In this document: one piece after another, positions 44,505 through 56,130 of the stretch
Layout of the letters: each line of letters begins with the position of its first letter
How positions within the stretch are numbered: position 1 is the first letter of the stretch
Assembly: GCA_038380435.1 (NCBI GenBank)
Contig: JAWZYU010000019.1
Coordinates: 35,055,801-35,119,800, forward strand
DNA from: Ryuthela nishihirai
Taxonomy: Eukaryota; Arthropoda; Arachnida; Araneae; Heptathelidae
Length of the DNA stretch: 64,000 nucleotides
Direction of reading: 5' to 3'
Position numbers and translations under genes: made by a program
The notes under the pieces: generated by a model
What the model saw: the letters and a program-made list of their open reading frames with translations, nothing else
What the model was told of the DNA's origin: nothing
Databases searched by the model: none

Positions 44505-47362
44505 GGTTCTATATAAATTGTTCAAAAATCAATTGTTTAAAAACCAGTTCTTCGAAAGTCAATTGTTCAAATGATGAGTTTTTCGAATGGCTAGCTTTTC
44601 AAAATTCAATTGTTTGAATAATAACTTTTTCAAATGACGAATTTTTAGAACACAGTTTTTCAAATGATGAATTTTTCGAAAACGGAGTTTTTTAAAACAA
44701 GGGCTTGTTTACTTATTGTGCAAAAGACTTATTTTTTTGTTGTTAGAGATAAATTAAAAAAAAAAATTGGGGGGTTGGATAGTAATTGATGAAATATGAT
44801 CATTCACATTTTCAAAATTTCCCAATAGCTGCAATTGCACCCTCTAATGGCGGAATTTTTTGAAAATGACAAAATTTTAAGCAAATATTATAAACGATTT
44901 ATTTATGATGAAAATTTGAAATGGTGGTAGTATGTCATGCTTAAGGCATTTCATTGACAGCAGTGCTTCGGCTCCTTACATGGAGAGAGGGGGGAAACAA
45001 CTATTTAGTTTTTAGACATAAATGAAAAATTCTTTTTCTCTCATTTACTAATAGGGCTGAATACAGAAAAAGGAAAGTGAATCGTTACGCAATCCGAGTT
45101 GGGGGAAGGGGGGCAAGATCTAGCCAGATTGCCATTCCACTGTACAATTTTTCCCTGTATTTTAATGGTCTGCACAAATGCTCTTGAAAAATAAGTGAAA
45201 TATACATTTATAATTTTTTCATCAATGTTTCGATTACTATTCTCAAAGGAGATAGTGTGGCCCCTTTAGATCTGGCCACAAATATTACTATTTTCATTTT
45301 CCCAATCATCCATTAGTTCACATTTCCACTGTTAGAGAGTGCTACAGGTTGAAAATAAAAACTTTCTATGCCTTCCTCTAATAGTGGGATTGCTAAAAAA
45401 AATTTATGAATATTGCAAACAATATATTTTTGGTCAAAATTTGAAATTTTGATGTAGTGTCATGTATAAGGTCATGAACATTTGGTTCCAATGCTTTGCC
45501 CCCTTACCTCAAGGAGGCTGGAAAAAAATGCTAAAATTTAGTTTTATCTGATAATCTGATAAAGGAAAATTTTTTTTGTCTTTAATAGTCATTAGTAAAA
45601 GTAAAATTACACTCTTTGCATCATTATACACTTAAAATTCCACTGTTAGAGGGTACTAAAAGCTAAAAATTAATATGAAAGTGAACATCTAATATTTGTG
45701 GCCAAGATTAGCTAAAGTGTTTCAAAGTATATATGTGATTTCCAAACTTTGGTTTTCAATGCTAGACAACATTTTATGCTAAACATTAGGGACAGACCTT
45801 TAACCACCTGCTGTGCACATGTCACTCGATGGTCAATTCATTGTTCACTGACAGTTCCCCTGACTGGAACAGTTGGGTGACTTACTTCCCAATGAAATGG
45901 GAAGAAGAACCAGTATGGATGTGTGTTGCTGTTAATTCAGTTGTGTGCCTATAATAGGATTGATATATTTTTTTCTCATTTATCTTCAACTGATTCCAAA
46001 AGACCACTTTAAGAGTCAAATTTGAAGTTCTGCATATTTCTTCAAGAAATTTTTATGAAAAATATGATAGAAGATATATCTTAGTATTATCCATTTAAAC
46101 AGTATCTGTTCAGTATTTAAAGAGTTATGAAAATTTATTTTGAAAAAATAAAATTCTGAATATGACAAAATTGAAATATTCTCTACAAAAACAGTAGAAA
46201 TTTGTTCTTCTAATTTTTAAATTCAAACTCACTTTTGAGATCAGTAATTTGATATCCTTATTGACGATGTTGAATAATTTTGCCCCTAGTTCTTTTGGTA
46301 ATGAGTAAGAATGTTCAAAATCCAAATTGATTACATTCAGAACTGTATCTTCAATCACATTTTTTCCATAAAAAGTTAGCATAAATATTTATAATAATAT
46401 TATTAAAATTTATATTATTATAGTTAAGAATTTGTCTCTCCATTGACACAATATGGGGATATTCCTATTTTAAAGTGGCCACTAAGTGCCATTTAAGTAG
46501 TGGTGCATACACCTACTGAGTTTGTATATAAATAACAACTTGAAAAGTTTCGAAATATTTTTCAATTACCATGAAACATGTTAGATGTTAATATTATCAG
46601 ATTTAGATTAAGAAAAAAGAAAGTTATTATTTCAACCTACCTAATAATGAAATAATCAAAAATTAAATTAGGCTTTTATAAAGTTAAAAACAGTTTTCAA
46701 GATATACAACTATTTTTTTTTTAGTTTCTAACAATAACGTTAAACTGAGCATACTCCTCAACTTGGATTACTTGATCACCCACATTCACTTTTCTATATT
46801 CAGCTCTATTAGTAAACCAGAAAAAAAAATTTTTTATTTATGTCTAAAAAAAAAGAGTTGCTTCCCCCCTCCCCCAGTGTAAGGAGCCAAAGCACTGCTG
46901 TCAGTGAAATGCCATTAGCATGACACATCATCACCAACATTTCAAATTTCTATCATAAATAAATCATTTATAATATTTGCTTAAAATTTTGTCATTTTCA
47001 AAAAATTCCACTGTTAGGACACAATTGAAGCTATTGGGAAATTTTTTGAAAATACAAATTATTATATTTCATGAATCCAATCCAAAAAGAATTTTTAATT
47101 TGTCTCTAACAACAAAAAATGTCTCTTATGCAATAAGTAGATGGACCCTTGTTTTTTGAAAAAATCTCCATTTTCAAAAAATTCATCATTTAGAAAACTG
47201 TCATTATAAAAATTCACCATTTGAAAAGTTGTTAATTTAAAAACCTAGCAATTTGAAAAACTCGTCATTCGAACAATTGACTTTCGAAGAACTGATCTTC
47301 AAACAACCGACTTTCAAAAAACTGGTTTTCAAATATTGATTTTCGAAAAACTCACTGCACAC
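44505..47362. mobile_element. foldback / Mutator-like non-autonomous element with ~490-base repetitive inverted arms
   Basis: Arms at about 44515-45005 and 46855-47350 are inverted copies. Their outer halves are degenerate short tandem repeats of the form TTCRAAAWSTSATTTTTCGAA; their inner halves carry TTGTTGTTAGAGA, GAAATGCC/GGCATTTCAYTGACAGCA and a G/C run. The 10-base word ATATAGCCTA occurs immediately outside both ends (44495-44504, 47363-47372), a candidate target duplication. Nine- to ten-base duplications with long subrepeat arms are known for Drosophila FB and Mutator-like elements. No transposase was found inside, so mobilisation in trans is inferred. Confidence 0.75.
45010..46850. 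repeat. interior of foldback element with diverged repeat units
   Basis: Contains several diverged copies of a motif CCACTGTTAGAGRGTGC or its complement (near 45320, 45384, 45640) spaced by AT-rich sequence, together with TTCTCAAAGGAGATAG. The segment 45750-46850 looks unique and non-coding; an 85-codon frame at 46125-46382 has no recognisable domain. Confidence 0.6.
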
Positions 47363-48685
47363 ATATAGCCTATGTCCTAAGTCAGAGTCTGAATGGCTAT
47401 ACATTAATAAGTTACCATCAGTGGAAAAACAAATGAAGAATCATAATTTAGATATCTAATGCTATAATTTTTAAGAGTTGTTGCATCTTTCATTTGATCT
47501 TTTCAAGTGTGATTAATATATGACACAAACCTAAATGTATAACTTCCTCTTTGAAGAAAGCAACTTATCAACTGTAAATCTGCTTATAAAGTGCTTGCTG
47601 CATAGTTCCCCCCACCCACCCACCCCCACCCCAAAAAAAAACTTTTACACACACTAATATTATATAGCCCATGTCATAGTTTTACTATGTTTTTATGTGT
47701 ACACATTGCTATCTGTAAGTGTGCCATGGTTTTCATCATGTTTTGTTATTTGGCCATGCAATTTCATTTTTATTAGTTTCAGTTTTGATATATGTTTCAT
47801 TAGAATAACACAATGACGTTTTATTATTAATTTTATTATTATTGAGTTTGAATCAACTGTTTTATCTTAATCTTAGATTTCACAGTGCTTTTAAATGTGC
47901 TGATGTTAATTTTAAATTGAAGTTTTAATTTGGTTAATAATACAAAGCCAGGAAAATATGCATGAATTCAAAAATTTTAATTCTTAAATGGATTCCAATA
48001 GTATAAAATTCGTAATAACTCTTTTTATTCAAATGAAAAACTAAATAGTATGTTGTTTAAAAGCTGAAATATAAAAATGCCTTTTCTAGTAGAGAATCTT
48101 TGCCATTAATTGAAAACAGATTATACATTTTTTTTTTTCAGTTATGCTGGATATTTAACTATTTGGGGAAAATTGCACTTATGTATATGAAAGAACAAAT
48201 TTTCTAAAACGTGATACAGCATTAATTTTAAAATGACTTTTGTCTAATGTAGTGTTGAGATTTTAAACTTAACAAGAATATTTTTTGTTAATAACACAAT
48301 TAAACATGCAAGCAAGTTGAAATATATATATGCATTTCCTCCCAACTATAAGGCAATTTAGCCAAATTAGTAAATAGTTACTTAACTCAAGCAAATAATA
48401 ATCCATGTAATATTTTACTGTATATATTATTACAATAAGCAAATAATGCAGAATCTAGAGGATACACAATAAAAATTATTTAATATATGTTTATATATAT
48501 AAAGTAATTGTTTAAATGTTTTAATGATGCAAAATTAATTTATAATTAATTTTAATAATTTACTAAACATCACCTAAAATTTGAAGAAAATTTTAAAACA
48601 CTTTTTAAATGAATAATGAACAGATACAAGAAATATTCATCAGTTGTATTTTACAAAATATTAAAAATAAAAGTAGTTGTCATAC

Positions 48686-48810
48686 TTTTTCCTTTAATTT
48701 CCAGGTAATGGTTGGAGGTGGTTCCCCTCTAACCTTGACATCCAGCTTTATTACTTTGCCTTTCTTGACAGTAATTGTATCTAGATTACTGCGATCAATA
48801 TAAGGCTTCA
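48686..48810 (-). CDS. twitchin-like exon 5a: N-terminal half of an Ig domain
   Basis: 125 bases: two bases complete a Leu codon, then 41 codons, ending in phase 0 at donor GTATGACA. It encodes LKPYIDRSNLDTITVKKGK, LDVKVRGEPPPTITW, KLKEK, the A to C strands of an I-set Ig. It is too short and atypical in phase to be found from ORF length; it is supported by its acceptor (TTTTATTTTAG), its domain motif, and its exact fit to the second half at 39285-39441. The GEPPP-W core is intact. Confidence 0.88.
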
Positions 48811-49065
48811 CTAAAATAAAATACAATTGAAAAAAAATTAAATTCTATCACATAAATTGCTCGTGTAAAATTTTTAACATAAATCATTATGGTCTAATCA
48901 TAGTTATTGAGGTTCCACTAATCATTACATCTAAGTGCCAAAACATTATGACCACTTAGTGATCCATTTTCTTGTTTATCTGCTAACCTAAAATATTTCT
49001 ACATTCTAGCAAATTACTGACAACAAAAATTAATTGTATTTTGAAGCCATAAAACGTATACTTAC
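48811..49065 (-). other. 255-base intron
   Basis: Short AT-rich intron between a second-type Fn3 exon and the split Ig. It includes CAAAACATTATGACCACTTA, similar to a transposon-terminal motif seen at 8041-8057. Confidence 0.7.
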
Positions 49066-49368
49066 ATCTTCTGTGCTTTACCATATGGTTTTTGGTAGCA
49101 TCACTAGGTTCACTTGGTCCAGCTTTATTTACAGCAATAACACGAAATTGGTATTCTTGCCTTTCTTTTAAATCAGAAATTTCTGCTTCTAATTTATCTC
49201 CTGCAACTTCAAGGGCTTTTTCCCAATCAGGGCTAAGTCTGTCTTTCTTCTCAATTATGTACTTAGTAATGGGGGCACCACCATCAGACTTTGGCTTCTC
49301 CCATTTCAAGTCAACTTTAGTATTATCATAATCCACAATTTGTGGTGTTCCAGGTTTGCCAGGCTCAT
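49066..49368 (-). CDS. twitchin-like exon 4: second-type Fn3 domain
   Basis: 303 bases, phase 1-1, acceptor TTTTTTAG, donor GTAAGTATAC. It opens DEPGKPGTPQIVDYDNTK, continues VDLKWEKPKSDGGAPITKY and EYQFRVIAVNKAGPSEPSDA, and ends MVKHRR. It is closest in its end motif to the first exon of the window (VKHR), so these two modules may be recent relatives. The intron after it is only 255 bases, the shortest in the window. Confidence 0.93.
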
Positions 49369-50397
49369 CTAAAAAATAAAGACTATTTGTTAGCTAATGG
49401 AAAACTATCAAGAAACTGCAAAAGATTAAAAATCGTAAAAAATATTTAGATTGTCTGATTGAATCTTTTAGTATTAAAAACAGTTTATTCTAGTAAGTAG
49501 AAGATGCTATTATGCTTACAAAGCAGCCATTTATTATTATGAATATTATGTACTTCTTTCAAAGATGCTTTAAAAATTACATCATTAGATATTTAAATGT
49601 AAAAGAGTTGTTAGAATTTTATACTATATTTTCAATGTATCTCATATACCCTCTATGTGTCACTCATATTTCCCATAAACCCCAATATGAATTGTGGTTT
49701 GTGTACCTCTCATATGATCCTTCTGCTACAAGCCACAACTTCATATATCATTTTTGCATGATATGTAGCCCGTATATGAATATTCTAAAGTTGCATCCAA
49801 TTACTGAAAATTAGTTAAAACATGAATAAAACTAAATCCAATGAACCAAACAATGATATACATGAAAGATATATTTCTTTCATAAACATCTTGCACATAC
49901 CATGAGAACAGGTCTAACACAAGAATGTTGACTATTATTAAAATATGACTAAGTGTAAGATTAATTTTTAATTATATTAAAACAATGTACTGTTTTTATT
50001 TTAGCTAACTTTTACACTGTGGTCTTAAATTTTATAATTCATACAATTAGTATAAGTTAATCCACAAGTTGAATCTGCATGGATGTAGCCAAAGGATTAG
50101 TTTCCTTTTCTTGCTTTTATCAATAGAAACTAGGTTGCTACAATTATAAGCAATGATGAAATGCAAGATGAAATTTATTTTCTTTTCTACAGTAAATTTG
50201 TTAATATTCAATGACAAAAGAGTCAGCAATTTTTTCACAAACAATAACCTGCCATCTTGCATTATTTGAGACACAGTGGTCACAATTAAAGCTTCAATCT
50301 AGAATTAGTTTAAGCTAGCTAATGCAGCATGCTGAATTCAAAATACTACACAATGGATAGGATTGGACCACTTTAGCAGTGAACACATGTAACTGGG

Positions 50398-50788
50398 ACA
50401 GAAATGGCTCAGTTGGTAGTGTGCCAGGCTTGTAATCTGCAGTTCCCATGTTCGAGTCCCGTCTGGGTCAGTGTTAAGATTTATCTCCGGTAAACTCCCC
50501 ACCCTGCCCTCAGTCAGTAGGGGACACCACTGGACTTGGAAAGACAGCCATTAGTCAGATGGGATGTTAAGCCATGATCCTGTCTGCTGCAGAGACATAC
50601 TCTGTGCACATTAAAGAACAAGCTAGATGGCCTTGACAGGAGGCACCATCTGTCTCCCAATAGCTGTCCAGTGGGTCCCCTTCCCCCAAACTTCTCTGAG
50701 TCCTTGGGGTCCATGTGACCTGGTCATTTAGCCCATTGTGTGCAAAAAAGTGCTGCTCAGAGGTAACCTAGCCCAACCTATGTAATTC
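50398..50788 (+). mobile_element. SINE-B, full-length copy with tRNA-Thr-like head
   Basis: Its head reads ATGGCTCAGTTGGTAGTGTG (box A) and GTTCGAGTCCCG (box B), with an anticodon-loop-like CTTGTAA that would be Thr(TGT). The body passes TAGGGGACACCACTGGACTT and ATTAAAGAACA, and ends near TGCAAAAAAGTGCTGCTCAGAG. It is the best preserved head of the family. The cloverleaf is not closed downstream of the T arm in a way a gene needs, and the same unit is repeated many times, so it is a SINE. Confidence 0.85.
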
Positions 50789-50789
50789 A

Positions 50790-50950
50790 CATCATCATCA
50801 TCATTCTCAAGCAGCCATGGGCTACGGAGGTCCAACCAGACAGCGCAGTTTAATTCTCCAAGCATATCTGTCCTGAGCTACATCTGCTGCATCCAGCCAC
50901 TGTACACCAATTCTAACAAGGTCCTGTTTGATATTGTCTGACATTGATTT
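50790..50950 (-). mobile_element. LINE 3'-end fragment
   Basis: Begins with ATCATCATCATCATT and then CAAGCAGCCATGGGCTACG, GGTCCAACCAGAC and TAACAAGGTCCTGTTTGA, collinear with the 3' end of the LINE at 60138-60285. It is about 160 bases, extremely 5' truncated, inserted right against a SINE-B tail. Confidence 0.85.
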
Positions 50951-51574
50951 GACACCATTCATAAAAGTACTAATGACTTGCTGATGCTCACCTTACCCAA
51001 ATATCATGAAATAATAAATCATACACAATGCAGCACAAACTTTTTTAATTTTGTTCATACTTTTAGCAAACTAACTAAATGCAATTAAGCACACGAATAA
51101 GATCATCTGGATACATCAGAAAATCAGGATTTTTGTCATACACAGGAGAAAGCTGTGAATTAGATTTACAGAAGAACTAAATGCCTTACAACAAAATTGT
51201 CTATCTCTTGCAGTAACTATATACAATATTGCATTTCAAGCAAACTAACAATTACTTCCAATAGATCTTGCATCATAATTTTTACCTTGCATGATACTAT
51301 ATATTGTTTACTGTTATATTTGACTAGCTGAACTGTACCAGGTGCTGCCTGGGTCTCATTTTTAAGATGCAATCTGTATATTCTGATTTTCACTGCACTA
51401 AAGGTTATTATTGCATCACCCCCTCCCCTGCTCTCTCTCCCCCAACCCCTTAGCCCAGATTCAATATGTATATATGCTGGTGTTGTAATCATGGAGGTAA
51501 GAATAGAATGGAGATGTCCTAAGCTCAAAGATTTTGCCACGTTTTTACTAGGAACAGTCCCTCTTTTGGGCCAC

Positions 51575-52305
51575 AAAAGCAATTGCTGGTATGAGTTTGT
51601 ATGTGTTTAGTTTGCAATAACTCCCAAATAGTTTTCTTGATCATCTTGATATTTGGTACACTAATTTTTCATATAAAAGTATACATCATGTTTGAAGATG
51701 AAACAGATCCACTGATTAGAACAAAAATGATAGTGTTAATCAACTGAATAGAATACAAAATTCATATAATTCATTTAGCTATGAATGCTAAACTAGTTTC
51801 CTTGATCCAGTTATTTTTCAATGCCAAGGGATGACATAAAATTATTAGCTGTTCTTGATGTTAGCATTTGTATGAAATGTTAGGGGAGCTGGTGGCTTAA
51901 AATGACCTATAAAATTTATGGCATGACAGGGCAATGTATCTGAAACATAAAATATATGAACAGTTCAAACAAAATTTTTGACTTGTTGCTAAGTCACATA
52001 TTTAATAAGATAGCCCATACTGTGAATGGATAAAATGGTCATAAAAGAGTGAAATATACAATAGAAAAAACCGTTTCCAAAATCTGTAAAATCTGTAAAT
52101 GTTTAGCATTTAGAGTTAAATGACTTACAATTTTTTATTCCCCTCAAACAATTGTCACTGTGATTTTTGATCTAATCAGTGGATCTATTTCATCTTTAAA
52201 CATGAAGTGTACATTTATATGAAGAACCAGTGTACCAAATATCAAGATAGACAAGGCAACAGTTATAGCAAAATAAATGCACACAAATGCATACCAGCAA
52301 TGAAT
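51575..52305. mobile_element. non-autonomous element with ~150-base inverted arms
   Basis: Arm 51578-51741 pairs with 52154-52305 in inverse orientation: both read TTGATATTTGGTACACT, a TCATATAAA segment, and GATCCACTGATTAGA. The interior (about 410 bases) has no open frame with recognisable homology. It looks like a foldback or MITE-type element; a target duplication was not identified with confidence. Confidence 0.75.
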
Positions 52306-52952
52306 TTGTTAGTGATTACCATTTTCTCTTTATGAATGTGTGGCAAATATTTTTACTTCTATCAAGCTCTCTTTTTGAAATTTCGACTTGAAATTGGCCA
52401 CTGCAACTTTAACAACGAAACACACTCTTGTCAAATTTTCAAGTGTCTGCCACAATTTCCAAATGATTTATGGCAGCCACAGACATCTCCTTTCATTATT
52501 ATAAAGATTAAATTTATTTATCAATACTAGAGCAATGTAGCTCTGCCTGTTGTTATATGCTATTCTAGGAATTTAATATTTTCATTTAGCAACATATTAT
52601 TAAAAAAAATATTTTAATAGTTCAAGAAAAAAATGGTTTGCAACATTGCAATATTTCACAGCACAGAGAGAAAATGGATCTTCAGGGACTGACAATATTC
52701 CATATGAGGCTTCACATACTAAAGAGGTTTTCTAATGTTATATACTTTTCTTTAAGCTTCCTTCTGCACTAAAAACAAGGAAATAACATTTCTCCTCTCA
52801 TTTCCAACACTGTTCATGATAATTTTCCTTTCATCCTTTCTTACTACATTTAAAAAAGTAATGAAAAGCATAAATGCTATATTACTGTAAGATATTTTAA
52901 AATTGCAATAGCTTCTATCAGAATTTACTGAATAAATATCTATTATACTTAC

Positions 52953-53252
52953 CAAAAGGATTTTTGGCAACTATAGGTTCTAATGTCTCGAGAGGTTCAG
53001 ATTCTCCTTCATCATTAACAGCAGCAACCCTAAACAAATATTCTTTCCCAGGGGCAAGACCAGTAACCTCAAATTCTGGCTGATCAGTTTTGCCACATCT
53101 TGTCCATCGTCCAGTTTCTTTATCAAGTTTTTCTATTTCATACTGCTTTAGGGGAACTCCACCATCATCTTTAGGCCTGTTCCATTTTAATTTGCATCCT
53201 TCTTTATGGACATCTGATACTTTTAAAGGTCCTTCTGGCCTAGTAGGTGTGC
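52953..53252 (-). CDS. twitchin-like exon 3: first-type Fn3 domain
   Basis: 300 bases, phase 1-1, acceptor TTTTTAG, donor GTAAGTAT. It encodes GTPTRPEGPLKVSDVHKEG, CKLKWNRPKDDGGVPLKQYEIEK, EYLFRVAAVNDEGESEPLE and ends VAKNPFG. This is the first-type Fn3 that opens each module. The G split at each end matches the neighbouring exons. Confidence 0.93.
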
Positions 53253-54012
53253 CTAAAAACAATATATATAAATTGCAATTATATATAAATTTAAAAATAT
53301 ATATATAAATTGCAAAGCAGGGTCATAAAATTTGTCATCTAACAGAGAAGAAAAATTATTGTGAAAGAAGAGTATAATAAAAATAAAAAATTACCATATA
53401 ATAATTTAAATTTAGTCCATATATAATAAATTAAAATGTAAGTTGTTTACAATTTAATTAAACTATATCACGAGTTAATACAAATGTTCAATTGGTACAT
53501 TCAATTAACAATTAACTTTTTTAAAATATAGCATATATTACACACTTACTTTTATAATGAATACTATTCAATCTATAACAATTTTTAATATTATTAAGAG
53601 CAAATTGAAATTAATGTGACAAAATTTAGGGAGGTGGTAGTACATGAATTAGAGATGAACCTTAACTAGTTCATTTAGTTATTACAATATCGTAGAGTTC
53701 CATTCAAATTATTGGAATTATACTCAATTCTCCATTGGTATGTCATCAATAGTATCACCATGTTCACATCAAACTTCAATGGCACAGTGTAATACCATTC
53801 TCAATAGCTAAGGTATGCTATAGTTAATGGCAACTCAAAATTATATTTGGAGTAATCAAAGTTCTTAACAAAGTTTTTATTAAATTTTGTTACAACAAAA
53901 AATACTATTATTTACCCAACACAAACTGACATATTGTCTTAGCAATTCACCACTAAGAAATTTGTAAATTTGAAAGTATGAAATATATGTATATAATAAC
54001 AAAACTGCTTAC
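53253..54012 (-). other. 760-base intron between Ig and Fn3 exons
   Basis: AT-rich. It contains one short segment (53612-53652, AAATTTAGGGAGGTGGTAGT) that also occurs just inside the left end of the Tc1-like element at 56808-56840, so a deleted transposon remnant is likely here. Nothing else recognised. Confidence 0.65.
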
Positions 54013-54297
54013 CTAATACTGTGAGGTCCACAGGTACACTGTCCTTGCCCGATGCATTTGATGCAGTAATAATATACTTTCCAGAGTGTTTTCTAGTAGC
54101 TTTATTCACATAAAGATCAGAATGATAATCTCTGTTGTCAATCTTGATATGATCATCATTAAATAATTTTATTCCTTCTCCAAAGTGCCACACTACCTGA
54201 GGTGGTGGTTCACCTCTGATATCAACATCAAATTTATGTGTTTTGCTAACTTTGATGACAATATTATTCAGATTTGTCCTGTCAATGTATGGTTTTA
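54013..54297 (-). CDS. twitchin-like exon 2: I-set Ig domain
   Basis: 285 bases, phase 1-1, acceptor TTTTCAG, donor GTAAGCAG. It encodes KPYIDRTNLNNIVIK, FDVDIRGEPPPQVVWHF, and the F/G-strand signature HSGKYIITASNASGKD, ending VDLTVLG. The canonical first Ig cysteine is absent, as in most Ig domains of this core; Trp and the Tyr-corner are present. A shorter reading from an internal Met (54193) would miss about 35 residues of the domain, so the splice-defined start is preferred. Confidence 0.92.
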
Positions 54298-54704
54298 CTG
54301 AAAATATAAATATTAAATGTTAAATATGTTATTTAATTAAGTAAATATTTATTAATTAAATGTTAAATATTAAATGCTACATTAAGAAATAAAAATCAAT
54401 AACAGCTGATGAATAAGTTACAAATTAGTTAGGTAGAAACTTAGCAGAAAAAAAATTCTTGATTGCAAAACTGCTTTATTTATATCAACCAACATATAAT
54501 TAACATTTATATTAACAGTAGAAATTTATAGGTACTACAGATATAAGTTTTAGCTACTTCCTCTTTCTCAGAATAAATAAAATAATAATAAAAAAGTCTA
54601 AATTATAGATTCACTTAGCTTTAATATAACAAATTAAAGCAACAGGCCAGTATTTAATTAAGGTAACCATAAAACTCAGTTTAGCAGTGACAGTCCTCAT
54701 TTGT

Positions 54705-54736
54705 CTGAAAAGAATGTCTTAAAACATTCTTTTCAG
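54705..54736. repeat. perfect 13-bp hairpin
   Basis: CTGAAAAGAATGT at 54705-54717 and its reverse complement at 54724-54736, with a six-base loop. Confidence 0.85.
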
Positions 54737-55269
54737 TTGATCAACTAATTAAAACTAAAGTGAATATCCCAGAATTATGATATTCTTTCTATAGCTGTAA
54801 TACATTTTTAATTATGGTAACAATTTTTTCTTTCAAATTATTTGAATTATAAATAACAACTTTTATATCAATCCATTTATTTATGTAGTTTTACAATGTG
54901 TGCATTCTTTAAAATTTTTATAGTCTTTAGGCAATATTCTCATACTGATTTCATTATTGCAATTATTAAACATTTTGGTTAAATATATAGTGATACATTT
55001 TTCAGAACTGAAAGCTCAGTTATTTCAGTCCATATCCTGTTTCAGAAATATAAAAACTAGTACATTTTACTTTTAAAAAAAATATAAAAGAATGCATCTT
55101 TTTTTTCTTTGACTTATGTTTTAATTAACAATGTCAAGAATTGATTAAACTTTTGCACATAGATAATAATTTTTTTATTTTAAATTTAATTCTTTCAAAA
55201 ATTTAATTATCAGTTTTATTTTTTAATAAAGCATAAGTACATGGCAAAAGTCAAAAGGAAAAAAATGGA

Positions 55270-56130
55270 GTCTTTCATAAGCATTTTCAACTAAAACGTA
55301 TTATTCATGGTAAATACACAGATTATCTGTAGATGTGGAAAAAGATTATAGCTGACAGGGTGGGAATCGAACCCGCAACTCTTTGGATACATGCCAGAGC
55401 ACTCTACCATTAAACCACACATTGAACAATAATCTGCTTCAATGATATGACCTATAAATCTTTCACTGAATGTGGTGGACCTTGCATCATATATAATCAG
55501 GAGGGGCAACTTATTTTTCAATTGTTGCTAATGATTCAGATGTTAATGAGGAAGTCACTCATGCTTAAGCATTATTTATGAAAAATCCATCCATAGTAAA
55601 TACACAGATTACCTGTATATATAGAATTCAATAAATACTTATGTGAAAAAATTATTGCTGATGAGGTCTTCAACGTTCAGTGAAAGATTTATGTGACATT
55701 GTGGAAGCAAATTATTGTCTGAGGGTGGTTTAATGGTAGAGTACTCATATGTATCTGGAGAATTGCAGGTTTGATTCCCACTCCATGGGCAATAATTTTT
55801 TTCCCAAGAGTATTTATTGAATTTTGTATCTACAGGTAATTTGTGAATTTATTTTGGATGGATTTATCATATATATTACTAAGGATAAGTAACTTCCTCA
55901 TTAACATCTGATTCATTAGCAACAATTAAAAAATAAGTTGCCTCTCCTGATTATAGATAGCGCTAAGTTCACTACATTCAGTGAAAGATTATAGGTCACA
56001 TCGTGGAAGCAAATTATTATCTAGTGGGTGGTTTAATGGTAGAGCAATCTGGTATGTATCTGGAGAGTTGCAGTTTCGATTCCTACCCAGTCAGCAATAA
56101 TTTTTTCCACATGACTATTTATTAAAATGT
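55270..56130. repeat. three tRNA-like units in head-to-head and tandem order (family D)
   Basis: GGTTTAATGGTAGAG followed by GGTTCGATTCCCAC (box A and box B-like) occurs on the minus strand at about 55355-55425 and on the plus strand at about 55725-55790 and 56030-56095. Each is flanked by GCAATAATTTTTT and by a shared segment about snap-like AATTGTTGCTAATGA. The head resembles a glycine-type tRNA. The acceptor stem is not closed, so these are repeats, not tRNA genes. Confidence 0.75.

Larger units (their letters stand above)
39442..48685 (-). other. 9.2-kb phase-0 intron inside an Ig domain
   Basis: Holds the foldback/Mutator-like element (44505-47362), a SINE-A (44186-44362) and a mariner (41438-42694), plus an imperfect hairpin (40914-40963). 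Elsewhere (39442-40900, 42700-44180, 47370-48680) it is AT-rich, with a C-rich run at 47608-47632 and no coding sequence seen. Confidence 0.75.
49369..52952 (-). other. 3.6-kb intron
   Basis: Holds an inverted-repeat element (51575-52305), a LINE 3' fragment (50790-50950) and a SINE-B (50398-50788). The parts 49380-50390, 50960-51570 and 52310-52940 are AT-rich with no recognised feature; a weak TC-rich run sits at 51418-51450. Confidence 0.7.

Noticed and set aside
46125..46382. An 85-codon open frame in the foldback interior
   Set aside because: No recognisable domain, AT-driven composition, and no splice or start context.
47608..47640. C-rich run as a possible structured regulatory element
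   Set aside because: Simple low-complexity sequence with no flanking support.
49512..49814. A 100-codon open frame in an intron
   Set aside because: Low-complexity, hydrophobic AT-rich reading without homology; length is expected by chance.
50398..50470. A functional tRNA-Thr gene
   Set aside because: Box A, box B and a Thr-like loop are present, but the sequence continues into a 390-base unit repeated at several sites, so it is a SINE head.
55355..55425. A functional tRNA-Gly gene
   Set aside because: No closed acceptor stem, and the same sequence is repeated twice nearby.
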